Assembly (NCBI GenBank): GCA_017446845.1
Contig: JAFSOQ010000043.1
Coordinates: 1 to 58,035, forward strand
DNA length: 58,035 bases
Direction of reading: 5' to 3'
DNA from: Selenomonadaceae bacterium
Lineage (GTDB): Bacteria; Bacillota; Negativicutes; Selenomonadales; Selenomonadaceae
Position numbers and translations under genes: made by a program. Under the pieces are notes generated by a model. It saw only the letters and a program-made list of their open reading frames with translations, ran no database searches and was not told where the DNA came from. Positions 50,465 to 57,994 of this stretch are shown piece after piece (position 1 is the stretch's first letter; each line of letters starts with the position of its first letter).

Positions 50465-51169
50465 TTATTTTACGGCGCAAATCGCGAACAGCGGCAACGA
50501 ATCATAATCGCAACAAGAATCAACTTGAACGACGGAGGAAATATCTTCGTCGAACATTACGGAGAAATTTAAACCTTCCAAAAAGCCCACGTCCCACGCG
50601 GGGCGGCGGTGATTGCTGATTTGCATGGAATTTTTTATCGCGGTGCACTCAATCAGCATGTCATTTGTAATTTTAACTTCAGTGTAAACGTCGTCGGCAA
50701 AATTTTTCTCGCCGAAATCCGAATCAAAATTCATCAGCACGCCGCCGATTTTCAAAACGCGGAACCATTCGCGATAAGCCGCTTTGACATCGGGGAGCGT
50801 CCAAGTTAAATTTCTGGTAACAATCGCGTCAAAAGTTTCGTCGTCGAAGTCCAAAGCTTGCGCGTTCATACTTTTAAATTCCGCGGACAAATTGAGATTG
50901 CGGAAATTTTTTTCAGCCTCACCGAGCATTTTGGTCGACATGTCAATCCCAACGACTTTATGACCGAGTTTAGACAAAATCGCCGCGAAAAATCCTGCGC
51001 CCGTACCCACGTCGAGAATTTTTAATTTCTTGGCGGCGGGTAAATTTTTTTTGAAGATTTTTTCCCACGCGGCGGCGTTATCGCTTTCGAGTTCAAGTCG
51101 ACGTGCTCTGCTGAAGTCTTCGCTGCGCTCGTCCCAGTAATTTTTGATTCGCTGATTTAATTTATCCAT
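50465..51169 (-). CDS. Class I SAM-dependent methyltransferase
   Basis: A 234-residue Rossmann-fold methyltransferase. SAM-binding motif I is ILDVGTGAGFFAAIL (about residue 50), followed by VVGIDMSTKMLGEAEK and FDAIVTRNLTWTLPD. The N-terminal NYWDERSEDFSRAR resembles the start of proteins found with peptide/nickel-type ABC operons. The target is unknown; a role in making a small metal chelator would fit the neighbours but is a guess. Its start overlaps the stop of the ATPase gene by one base. Confidence 0.85.
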   Translation of the reverse strand: MDKLNQRIKNYWDERSEDFSRARRLELESDNAAAWEKIFKKNLPAAKKLKILDVGTGAGFFAAILSKLGHKVVGIDMSTKMLGEAEKNFRNLNLSAEFKSMNAQALDFDDETFDAIVTRNLTWTLPDVKAAYREWFRVLKIGGVLMNFDSDFGEKNFADDVYTEVKITNDMLIECTAIKNSMQISNHRRPAWDVGFLEGLNFSVMFDEDISSVVQVDSCCDYDSLPLFAICAVK

Positions 51170-51918
51170 TACAAGACCTCCCCTGCAAAAAAATTCGTTG
51201 CCATTAATTTTTTTGTGAATTCCGATTGTGCGTCGTGAATTATTTTTTCGGGCGTGCCTTCCTCAACGATTTTTCCCTCGTGCAAAACTATTACGCGGTC
51301 GGCAAGTCGCGGCAAAAGTGCCAAGTCGTGTGTTATGAAAAGACACGCGATATTTTTTTCCGTGCAGAGTTTTTTTATCAGCGCGACGACTTGCGCTTGA
51401 ATCGTCACATCAAGTGCGCTGGTTGCCTCGTCACAGATTAAAAGCTTCGGTTCGACGGAAATCGCTCTGGCAATCGCCGCCCGCTGACATTCGCCGCCCG
51501 AAACTTCACGCGGATAACGTTCGGCATAATTTTTCGGCAAGCCGACTTCCGATAAAAGATTTTCGACACGTTCGCGCAAATTATCGCCGCCAATAAAATT
51601 TTTAATCGGTTCGGCGATACTCGCGCCCAAAGTTCTGCGCGGGTTAAATGAATCTTCGGGCGTCTGGAAAATCATTTGCATATTTTTATAAAAAGCGTTG
51701 CCGGTCGCGTCAGTAATATCCTCGCCGCAGAGAAAAATTTTCCCGTCGTCACAAGGAATCAATCGCGCAATAATTTTCGCCAACGTCGACTTTCCGTAAC
51801 CGCTTAAGCCGACAATTCCCAAACACTCACCCGCGTCCAAAGTAAAATTTATATCGTCGAGCACTTGCTTGGTGCCGAAAAATTTTTTTACGTTACGAAC
51901 TTCCAAAATTTTGTTCAT
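51169..51918 (-). CDS. Peptide/nickel-type ABC importer ATPase (DppF/NikE-like)
   Basis: A 249-residue ABC ATPase. Walker A is GLSGYGKST, the signature VSGGECQRAAIARA, Walker B LLICDEATSALD and the switch histidine FITHDLAL. The FQTPEDSFNPRRT segment after Walker A is typical of the oligopeptide/nickel group. In this family two ATPases, two permeases and one binding protein form the importer. This is the second ATPase. A 111-base gap with no gene separates it from the first. Confidence 0.9.
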   Translation of the reverse strand: MNKILEVRNVKKFFGTKQVLDDINFTLDAGECLGIVGLSGYGKSTLAKIIARLIPCDDGKIFLCGEDITDATGNAFYKNMQMIFQTPEDSFNPRRTLGASIAEPIKNFIGGDNLRERVENLLSEVGLPKNYAERYPREVSGGECQRAAIARAISVEPKLLICDEATSALDVTIQAQVVALIKKLCTEKNIACLFITHDLALLPRLADRVIVLHEGKIVEEGTPEKIIHDAQSEFTKKLMATNFFAGEVL

Positions 51919-52029
51919 CGGTTGCCTCCAAAAATTATCGGGCTAGCAATGCGTAACGTTGCGTTCGAACGCGGTTACTCGGCTAAAAATTTTTATAACG
52001 GTGCGGCGCGTCCGCTATTTGTCCACTTT

Positions 52030-52800
52030 TTAAAAGTGGGGCACCGCCCGAATTAGTTCTTGCGTATAAATTTCTTGCGGCTCGTTGAAAATTTGTTCAC
52101 ACGTTCCGAATTCGACGGGCAGTCCTTGCCGCATGATTAAAATTTTATCCGCCATGCGCCACGCAACGCCCATGTGATGTGTAACCATTACGATTGAAAT
52201 TCCTTGCCGCTCGCGCAGTTTCAAAAGTTCTTTTACGACGCTGACTTGAGTTACTGCGTCCAATGCGCTGGTCGGTTCGTCGGCTAATAATAATTTCGGC
52301 TCCAAAATCGTCGCCGCCAAAATTCCTGCGCGTTGAGCCATGCCGCCCGATAATTTGAACGGATATTCGTCAAGCGTCGCAGGGTCCAGATTTATTTTCT
52401 GCATAATTTCTTCTGCTCGCTCACGAAAAAATTTTTTATCCCAATCGCGATGAGCGCGGACGCTCTCAAAAATTTGTTCGCCGATTGTTCTTATCGGGCA
52501 AAACGACGCGCCCGCATTTTGGAAAATCATTCCGATTGCCTCGCCCGAAATTTTACGTCGTTGACCTGCCGATAAAACTGTTATTTCCTGTCCGTCGAAA
52601 AAAATTTGCCCGTCGATAATCACGCCGCCCTTGCCGAGAAGTCCGCCTATCGCTTTTAAAATCGTCGATTTACCGCTGCCCGATTCGCCTGCAATTACCA
52701 AAATTTCTCCGCGCTTAACAGAAAAATTTATGTCGTGAACAATTATTTTCTGCCTGTAAGCAACGGAAACATTTTCCACCGTCAAAATTTTTTCAAACAT
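52030..52800 (-). CDS. Peptide/nickel-type ABC importer ATPase (DppD/NikD-like)
   Basis: A 256-residue ABC ATPase with Walker A GESGSGKST, signature LSGGMAQRAGILAA, Walker B LLLADEPTSALD and VTHHMG. The FQNAGASFCPIRTIGEQ segment is typical of the first ATPase of peptide/nickel importers. It starts eight bases after the stop of the broken small gene, with a TAGGAG site. No permease gene lies between it and the binding-protein gene, unlike normal operons. Confidence 0.9.
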   Translation of the reverse strand: MFEKILTVENVSVAYRQKIIVHDINFSVKRGEILVIAGESGSGKSTILKAIGGLLGKGGVIIDGQIFFDGQEITVLSAGQRRKISGEAIGMIFQNAGASFCPIRTIGEQIFESVRAHRDWDKKFFRERAEEIMQKINLDPATLDEYPFKLSGGMAQRAGILAATILEPKLLLADEPTSALDAVTQVSVVKELLKLRERQGISIVMVTHHMGVAWRMADKILIMRQGLPVEFGTCEQIFNEPQEIYTQELIRAVPHF

Positions 52801-52807
52801 TTGACTC

Positions 52808-53093
52808 CTACCTATTGCTCAAAATTTCTTCGCCGCCGAAATACTTCATGAAATCTTTGATGCACATGCCGCCAATTTCCAAAACGACTATATGTTCCCA
52901 ACGCTCTTTGAGTGACTTGCCGTCAAAAACTTTTGCCTCGAAAAGTTCTTTTGCCGTCATAAGTTATCGGTTGACAGCCAATGTAATGTTCGTACTCTTC
53001 GGGGTCGTCGTCGAAATAAAATCCGGTCTCGTCTACATTTTCGGTTTGCTCAAAAAGATAAAGCAAATCATCGTAAGAAATTTTATCGCTCAT
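52808..53093 (-). pseudogene. Frameshifted small gene between the binding protein and ATPase genes
   Basis: Two overlapping frames: 52923-53093 (56 codons, ISYDDLLYLFEQTENVDETG and DDDPEEYEHYIGC) and 52808-52960 (50 codons, TAKELFEAKVFDGKSLKERW, then EIGGMCIKDFMKYFGGEE). Together they look like one small acidic protein with a one-base shift and probably a small loss near 52960. The first start overlaps the stop of the binding-protein gene (ATGA). The family is not known to me. The second half has its own ATG and could be made alone. Confidence 0.6.
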
Positions 53094-54628
53094 TTTTTAT
53101 CAAGCTCCGCAGTTATCTCGTAATAATCGGACGGGTGAGCTTTGAAGCCTTCGACGTTCGGTTTCATGACAAAGGACATGCGCAAATGCGAGGCGTAAAT
53201 CAAAGCGCAATCGTCGAGAACTTGCTGAGACATTTTGATTGCAAGTTCCGAACGTTTATCCGCGCCGAAAGTGTTATGCAATTCGTTTTCAAGCGCGGCA
53301 ATTTGTTCGCTGTCATAAAAGCCCGCGTTATCGACTGCGCCGGGGACAATGTGGCTCGTGAAATAATATTCGGGGTCGCCCGTCGGAGCCGTCACGATTG
53401 CCTTGGAAAAAATATCGTAGTCGCCGCTTTTGAGGAACGTTTTATAATTGTCGGTGGCGTTGACGTTTAACTTGATTCCGATTTGTTTAAGAGACGCCTG
53501 CGCGGCTTCGGCGAGTAACGGAAGTTCTTGCCTGGAAGTGTAAGTAAGCCAACGCAACTCAAGATTTTTGCCGTTTTTATCAACGTAGCCGTCGCCGTCG
53601 GAATCATTCCAACCCGCGTCCGCCAAAAGTTTTTTCGCGGCGTCGAGGTCATAGGAAACAGAGTGAACTTTATCGCCGCCGAAAGTCAAATTCGCGGGGA
53701 AAGGTCCTATTGCAGGTGCACCGTTGCCGTTGAGTAAAACCTTTGTGAAATTTTCTTTGTCAATCGCCATGGAAATTGCCTTGCGAACGTTTAAATCCTG
53801 AAGTTCGGGCGTATTGAAGTTAAAAGCGGCTTGATAAACTCTGGAGGTTTCGACTTGCGAAAGTTTGTAGCCGTCCTTAAAAAGTTGCAGACTTGAATAG
53901 GGCAAACCTTGAACCGCGTCGAGTTCGCCGTTTTGCATTGCCATGGTCAGCGTGTCGCCGTCGGTTATGCTCTTGACGAAAATTTCATCCAGCTTCGGCT
54001 TGACGGCTCCCCAATAATTTTCGTTCTTAACCAGGTCAACTTGAGTGTCGGTAACTTTAACGGCTTTGTAAGGACCGGTGCCGACCGCGATTTTATCTTT
54101 GACGCCCGCCTCAACGTCAACAATGCAGCCGTAAGGGTCGCTGAGATAATTCAACAGCGCGGGAACTTTTTCGGAAGATTTAATCGTCACAAATTGTCCG
54201 TCAGCCTCAATCGCGGAAATTTTCAAGTCGCGGGGCGCGCGGTCGTGTTTTGCAATTAAATCCTCCAAACAAGCTTTGACAGCGGTTCCGTCGACTTTTT
54301 TGCCGTTGGAAAACTTTGCCGCGTCGTTGATTTTAATTTTAACGGTGAAGTCGTCAACTTGCTCGAAACTTTCTGCAAGCCACGGCTCAAGCTCCATGTG
54401 CTCGTTAAAGCGGAAAAGGGTTTCGCCGATTCCGTAGCGAAGAGTGCTCCAGCCGCTGTAACTTTCATGCGGGTCTGTGCCGACATTTTCCATTGCCACG
54501 CCGTAAGCAATCGTGCCGTAATTGAAAGTTTTTCCGCCGCTTGAAGTTTTGCCGCCCGAATTATCGCCGCCGCCGCAACCCGTCATTAACAAAGCCGCCG
54601 CGCAGATTGCCGCCAAAAATTTTTTCAT
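53090..54628 (-). CDS. Peptide/nickel-type ABC importer substrate-binding lipoprotein
   Basis: A 512-residue family 5 extracellular binding protein. The signal peptide ends in the lipobox LLMTGC (cysteine near 18), so it is a lipoprotein. Features are GETLFRFNEHMELEPWLAES near residue 70, DGTAVKACLEDLI, GTGPYKAVKV and a C-terminal region with LRMSFVMKPNVEGFKAHP. Such proteins bind peptides, nickel complexes or opine-type metallophores. The order is binding protein, broken small gene, ATPase, ATPase, methyltransferase, on one strand with short gaps, so it is one operon. Confidence 0.9.
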   Translation of the reverse strand: MKKFLAAICAAALLMTGCGGGDNSGGKTSSGGKTFNYGTIAYGVAMENVGTDPHESYSGWSTLRYGIGETLFRFNEHMELEPWLAESFEQVDDFTVKIKINDAAKFSNGKKVDGTAVKACLEDLIAKHDRAPRDLKISAIEADGQFVTIKSSEKVPALLNYLSDPYGCIVDVEAGVKDKIAVGTGPYKAVKVTDTQVDLVKNENYWGAVKPKLDEIFVKSITDGDTLTMAMQNGELDAVQGLPYSSLQLFKDGYKLSQVETSRVYQAAFNFNTPELQDLNVRKAISMAIDKENFTKVLLNGNGAPAIGPFPANLTFGGDKVHSVSYDLDAAKKLLADAGWNDSDGDGYVDKNGKNLELRWLTYTSRQELPLLAEAAQASLKQIGIKLNVNATDNYKTFLKSGDYDIFSKAIVTAPTGDPEYYFTSHIVPGAVDNAGFYDSEQIAALENELHNTFGADKRSELAIKMSQQVLDDCALIYASHLRMSFVMKPNVEGFKAHPSDYYEITAELDKK

Positions 54629-54629
54629 A

Positions 54630-55010
54630 TCAATACCCCCAAGTCATTAATTTCCACTCGCCGTCCTCGTAAAGCCCGAAGTACCACGAATAATTTTTAT
54701 AATCGCTGTCGTAATTCCAAGCAGAAATTTTTCCGTCGTCGGGCGGCGAATGAAAATCTGTGTAGAAGACCATGCACGCGGTAAATTTTTTCTCGAAGCC
54801 GTGACCTTCTGCCAGCTCGTTCATGTAAGCAATATTTTCGGCGTTGTTGAGTTCGTCGCCGCCGTATTGAATTCTTAGCGGTGTACATTTCCACTCGCGC
54901 AACTTTTGATTAATCGTGTCTATCGCGAACGTCGAATCCTCATAAGAAATTGCCTCGACCTGCGCGGTCATAATCAGCAGGACAATCAACATCGCGAAAA
55001 ATCTTTTCAT
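54630..55010 (-). CDS. Secreted protein of unknown function
   Basis: A 126-residue protein with a signal peptide (MKRFFAMLIVLLIMTAQVEA) and a mature part of about 105 residues rich in aromatic and acidic residues (WNYDSDYKNYSWYFGLYEDG near the end). No family is recognised. The start at 55010 follows GGAGGCGACGG; the frame is open 14 codons further. It lies one base before the binding-protein gene and may be the first gene of that operon. Confidence 0.6.
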   Translation of the reverse strand: MKRFFAMLIVLLIMTAQVEAISYEDSTFAIDTINQKLREWKCTPLRIQYGGDELNNAENIAYMNELAEGHGFEKKFTACMVFYTDFHSPPDDGKISAWNYDSDYKNYSWYFGLYEDGEWKLMTWGY

Positions 55011-55108
55011 AAGCCGTCGCCTCCTCGGAATGAATTTTAAATCAGCTTGCAAAAAAAAATAAGCCCCGCGCGGGGATTAAGATTAACAAAAATTTTTTTA
55101 ACTGAAAA

Positions 55109-55143
55109 GACTGCCGAACGTTTTCACGAAAGGCAGCCTTTTT
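55109..55143 (-). terminator. Terminator after the 254-residue gene
   Basis: GGCTGCC and GGCAGTC arms on the minus strand with a long loop and TTTTC tail. A second GC-rich hairpin (CCCCGCGCGGGG) lies at 55062-55073. Confidence 0.65.
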
Positions 55144-55172
55144 AATTCAATCGGCAAAGTCGCCGCTTAAGT

Positions 55173-55937
55173 TCATTCGAGAGTGGTATTGATTGTAGTA
55201 TTGACAGCAGGAGCGACTGCAGAGTTTCCGCTGAGTTCGTCTGCGCGGTTATCGAAGCGAGTCATAATCTCGTTGTAAGTTTGAGTGGAAATATCGGGGA
55301 GCTTGCTTTGACCTGTTGCATCTTTCCAAGTCATGCCCGCCTGCTCAAAACCTTTTTCGACAGCCGCACGCATCTGCGAAAGTTTTTCGGGGTCATTGCC
55401 CGCTATTGCCGCTGCCAAATCGAAAACACGCGTGGCAACTGCGTCAACCGACCATGCGCCGCCGGGAGCAATCGCTTTAGCTGCGTCTTCGGCATTGGTC
55501 GCCACTTCCGGCAAAGCGAATCGTGCCGCGTCAATCTGCACGCCGTCGAAATTCAAAATGCCGACGCCTTCATCAAGCCAGCCTTGCAATTTGTCGTTCG
55601 ATTCGGTCAACGCCTGAATCATCACGTTAAGCATTGTTTGTTCTTGCGTTACCAAATCTTCTTTAAGTGCGCTGATTTGCTCGGCTGAAAGTCCTTTGGT
55701 TTCCTTTGTGGTCTCTTGTTCGACGGAGAAATCTTCCGTTGTCTGTTTGGTCGCCGCCTGCGTAGCTTGTTTTGCTTCGGCTGAAATATCCAGCTCGAAT
55801 GCTTCGCCGATTTTCGACGACACTGCTTGCGCCGCCGGAGTATTTTGCGCGGTCGCCTTTGTGTTTGATGTGTTCTTGGCTTGCGCCGCGTATTGCGCAA
55901 AACCGCGAGACACTCTCGCCATGTTGCTTACGTCCAT
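55173..55937 (-). CDS. Protein of unknown function, 254 residues
   Basis: The first 100 residues are alanine-, threonine- and glutamine-rich and probably unstructured (ATQAATKQTTEDFSVEQETT). The C-terminal 150 residues are a conserved-looking helical domain with LQGWLDEGVGILNFDGVQID, VDAVATRVFDLAAAIAGNDP and VEKGFEQAGMTWKDATG. The last part loosely resembles DUF5610 proteins. There is no signal peptide. The start with GGAGGTTTTTAAC is clear. The low-complexity N-terminus with a helical C-terminus would fit a secreted or flagellar-type protein, but this is a guess. Confidence 0.55.
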   Translation of the reverse strand: MDVSNMARVSRGFAQYAAQAKNTSNTKATAQNTPAAQAVSSKIGEAFELDISAEAKQATQAATKQTTEDFSVEQETTKETKGLSAEQISALKEDLVTQEQTMLNVMIQALTESNDKLQGWLDEGVGILNFDGVQIDAARFALPEVATNAEDAAKAIAPGGAWSVDAVATRVFDLAAAIAGNDPEKLSQMRAAVEKGFEQAGMTWKDATGQSKLPDISTQTYNEIMTRFDNRADELSGNSAVAPAVNTTINTTLE

Positions 55938-56367
55938 GTTAAAAACCTCCTTGAAAGTGACAACCTATACCTGGCACCAGTTTATTAGAATATACAAAAG
56001 TTTCAGTACAAAGTCAAGCAGTTATGGCAATTTAATAAAATGGAATATTAGATTGTCAAAGATATGTTACAAAAAATCAGAAAGGACTTGAAGAGGGGGG
56101 ATTTAAAGTCCAAAGGTCGCATCGGCAGGTTATTGGTAAAGTTATTCCAAATCACCGGCCTAAGCTTAAAGTATTTTAGGTGGCTATGCATATTTCCTTC
56201 AGCTTATTTTTTTATTTTAAACTGTCGAAAGTTTTTTCCGGATTTTAGACAGGCTCTTAAACAAGAACTTCGCCCCCTTCCGGAAGGGGTTTAGATTCGA
56301 CGCTCCGCCCATCGTTTTCGACTGTGCAAGTTCAATGCAAAGAATATAGTACACGATTAAAATCTTT
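55938..56367. other. Intergenic region of 430 bases, no certain gene
   Basis: The left 100 bases hold nothing recognised. A plus-strand frame at 56064-56294 (76 codons, basic, MLQKIRKDLKRGDLKSKGRI at its start) has no ribosome-binding site and its codon use differs from the neighbours, so it is not called. The right part holds a minus-strand promoter and leader described at 56217-56371. Confidence 0.5.
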
Positions 56368-56371
56368 TCAA
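56217..56371 (-). promoter_or_regulatory. Minus-strand promoter and hairpin leader resembling the toxin leader at 58 kb
   Basis: TTGAAA / 17 / TATATT (56366-56371, 56343-56348) lies right after the HxlR stop. The leader has GGGCGGAGCG, then AATCTAAACCCC, and a CCCCTTCCGGAAGGGG hairpin followed by GGC. The same order of elements is found before the small toxin at 57932-57994. After the hairpin, TTG at 56264 opens a 15-codon frame (MFKSLSKIRKKLSTV). Confidence 0.45.
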
Positions 56372-56697
56372 GGTTTGTGTGAGTCGCCCCAAGCACACAG
56401 ACCGTCAAGCAACGGAATTAAAGATTTCCCGCGCTCGGTCAAAGAGTACTCCACTTTCAGCGGAATTTGGTCGTACTCTTTTCTTTTTATCAAATTATCC
56501 GCCTCAAGTTCTTTTAACGTGCTGTCAAGCATTTTGTGGGAAATTTTACCGAGGTAGCGTTTCAACTCGCCATATCGCACAACGCCGAATTCCATTAGCG
56601 TATAAAGGACGCGCATTTTATATTTGCCCTTAATCAGCTTGAGCGTGTAAAATAATCCCGTGTCTTTAAAACTTTCGTCACCTATGCAACGAGCCAT
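56368..56697 (-). CDS. HxlR-family transcriptional regulator
   Basis: A 109-residue winged-helix DNA-binding protein. Features are KGKYKMRVLYTLMEFGVVRYGELKRYLGKISHKMLDSTLKELEADNLIKRKEY in pieces, including the recognition helix ISHKMLDSTLKEL and the wing. HxlR proteins often respond to aldehydes, quinones or redox stress and control a divergent oxidoreductase gene, which is the layout here. A palindrome in the shared promoter region (56734-56750) is a likely operator. Confidence 0.88.
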   Translation of the reverse strand: MARCIGDESFKDTGLFYTLKLIKGKYKMRVLYTLMEFGVVRYGELKRYLGKISHKMLDSTLKELEADNLIKRKEYDQIPLKVEYSLTERGKSLIPLLDGLCAWGDSHKP

Positions 56698-56728
56698 TTA
56701 AACTCACTCCTAACAAAAAAGTGCATTC

Positions 56729-56756
56729 TTGCCGCAGAAAAATTTTCTGCTATTAT
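56729..56756 (+). promoter_or_regulatory. Promoter with palindromic operator for the flavodoxin-like gene
   Basis: TTGCCG, 16-base spacer, TATTAT. The spacer is almost filled by a perfect inverted repeat GCAGAAAA-A-TTTTCTGC (56734-56750), well placed for the HxlR regulator to block transcription. Confidence 0.6.
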
Positions 56757-56795
56757 ATCATTGTGTGCAAGCGTAAAAATTTGGAGAGTGATTAA

Positions 56796-57359
56796 ATGAG
56801 CAGAAAAATTGTTGTATTGAACGGCAGCCCGCGAGCAAAGGGCAATACTTCCGCACTGGTCGAAGAATTTTCAAAAGGTGCGCGTGAAGAAGGTTGCGAG
56901 GTCGAAATTTTTTTCCTAGACAAGATGAACATTCACGGTTGCAAAGGTTGTTTCGGCGGCGGAAAAAATCCCGATAGCCCTTGCGTTCAAAAAGATGACA
57001 TGGACAAAATTTATCCCGCCTACAAAGCCGCCGACGTTGTAGTTTTGGCGACGCCGCTTTACTATTGGAATTTCAGCGGACAACTGCGCACGGCGTTTGA
57101 CAGATTGTTTGCCGTTGCCGAATGCGACCCCGGTTATCGCAACCCGAAGAAAGAATCCGTTTTGTTGATGGCGGCGGAAGGTTACGGTTTCGATGACGCG
57201 TTGCAATATTATCAAAACTTGATGAAACATCTCGGCTGGACGGAGCGCGGACATGTTTTGGCGGGCGGCGTTATGAAAGTCGGCGACATCAAAGGTCACA
57301 AAGAATTGACGGAGGCTTACGAACTCGGCAAGGCAGTCGCCAAAGCCGACGGTCTTTGA
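56796..57359 (+). CDS. Flavodoxin-fold NAD(P)H-dependent oxidoreductase
   Basis: A 187-residue FMN-binding protein. The phosphate loop is LNGSPRAKGNTSALVEEF; GCKGCFGG and a further cysteine in SPCVQKDDM (about residues 48-67) resemble the cysteines of iron-sulfur flavoprotein-like enzymes; ATPLYYWNFSGQLRTAFDR is the second FMN contact. Such enzymes reduce quinones, nitro compounds or azo dyes. It is divergent from the HxlR gene that probably controls it. GGAG stands before the ATG. Confidence 0.88.
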   Translation: MSRKIVVLNGSPRAKGNTSALVEEFSKGAREEGCEVEIFFLDKMNIHGCKGCFGGGKNPDSPCVQKDDMDKIYPAYKAADVVVLATPLYYWNFSGQLRTAFDRLFAVAECDPGYRNPKKESVLLMAAEGYGFDDALQYYQNLMKHLGWTERGHVLAGGVMKVGDIKGHKELTEAYELGKAVAKADGL

Positions 57360-57436
57360 AGGGAACTTGCCGCGAAGGCTGAGCGTTACAAATTTTTGGC
57401 AGGCTACGGAGCAAATTCATTGAGGAGGAAATTTTC

Positions 57437-57766
57437 ATGACTATTAAGGACTACGAAGACATTCGCAAAGTGGCGCAGCTTTACATTGACGGCGGCAACG
57501 GTGACAGCTCGATTATGAAGCCCGCTTTCCACAAAAACGCGACGATTAACGGCGACCCGATTCAAACGCTGTTCGATTACGTTGATAAAGTCGGCAAAAC
57601 CGATTCAAAGGCGGTTGTGGACGTGCTCGACGTGACGAACGACATTGCGGCGATTAGAATCACCATGGAAGATTGGCACGGTCAAAATTTCGTCGACTAT
57701 CATCTTTTACGCAAAGAGGCTGACGGTTGGAAAATTATCGCGAAAGTTTTTACCGAGACGAAATAA
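57437..57766 (+). CDS. NTF2-like protein (lumazine-binding-like family)
   Basis: A 109-residue protein with the cone-shaped NTF2/SnoaL fold: an N-terminal helix pair (DYEDIRKVAQLYIDGGNGDS), the FHKNATINGD motif and C-terminal strands (FVDYHLLRKEADGWKIIAKVF). The last part is typical of the putative lumazine-binding subgroup often encoded next to flavin-dependent oxidoreductases. Function unknown. It follows the flavodoxin-like gene by 77 bases with a GGAGGAAA site, so it likely shares HxlR control. Confidence 0.8.
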   Translation: MTIKDYEDIRKVAQLYIDGGNGDSSIMKPAFHKNATINGDPIQTLFDYVDKVGKTDSKAVVDVLDVTNDIAAIRITMEDWHGQNFVDYHLLRKEADGWKIIAKVFTETK

Positions 57767-57788
57767 AATCAGCGGAACGAAAATTTCA

Positions 57789-57817
57789 TTGACAAGGCGG
57801 GCGTCCTGTGATATATT
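57789..57817 (+). promoter_or_regulatory. Promoter of a candidate antisense RNA
   Basis: TTGACA, 17-base spacer, TATATT: nearly full consensus. It points toward the small toxin gene on the other strand and is not followed by a protein gene. Confidence 0.8.
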
Positions 57818-57823
57818 CTTATC

Positions 57824-57950
57824 GGCAAAAAAAATAAGCGTCAAAAGACGCCCGAACTTGATTAAAGCGGTTTTACCCCCGTAATATTATAGGTGTTACG
57901 AGAGATTCCGGCCTTCAAAGCTTTGGGGAGCTTAGGAGGCCGTATTTGTC
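57824..57950 (+). ncRNA. Candidate antitoxin RNA, antisense to the toxin 3' end
   Basis: From the TTGACA/TATATT promoter the RNA would run about 125 bases to a strong hairpin with outer arms CGGCCT/AGGCCG (57909-57942) and inner arms AAGCT/AGCTT. It is complementary to the 3' untranslated part and stop codon of the toxin message. Confidence 0.55.
57827..57852 (-). terminator. Terminator of the toxin message
   Basis: On the minus strand GCGTC-TTTT-GACGC is followed by TTATTTTTTTT. Confidence 0.8.
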
Positions 57951-57994
57951 AGTAGCCAAAGAATCAAGACCACAAGGAAAATCATCCTCAACAT
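57932..57994 (-). CDS. Small hydrophobic peptide, Ibs-like candidate type I toxin
   Basis: A 20-residue peptide, MLRMIFLVVLILWLLTNTAS: one short membrane stretch after a positive residue, very like the 18-19 residue Ibs toxins of enterobacteria in size and make-up. The leader has a perfect CCCCC-GGAAA-GGGGG hairpin that includes the ribosome-binding site, nine bases before the ATG. The message ends at a terminator 80 bases on. A convergent RNA gene overlaps its 3' end. The promoter lies beyond the window edge. Confidence 0.6.
   Translation of the reverse strand: MLRMIFLVVLILWLLTNTAS

Noticed and set aside
56064..56294. Plus-strand frame of 76 codons in the 56 kb intergenic region
   Set aside because: No ribosome-binding site, codon use unlike neighbours, and it runs antisense through the promoter and hairpin leader at 56217-56371.
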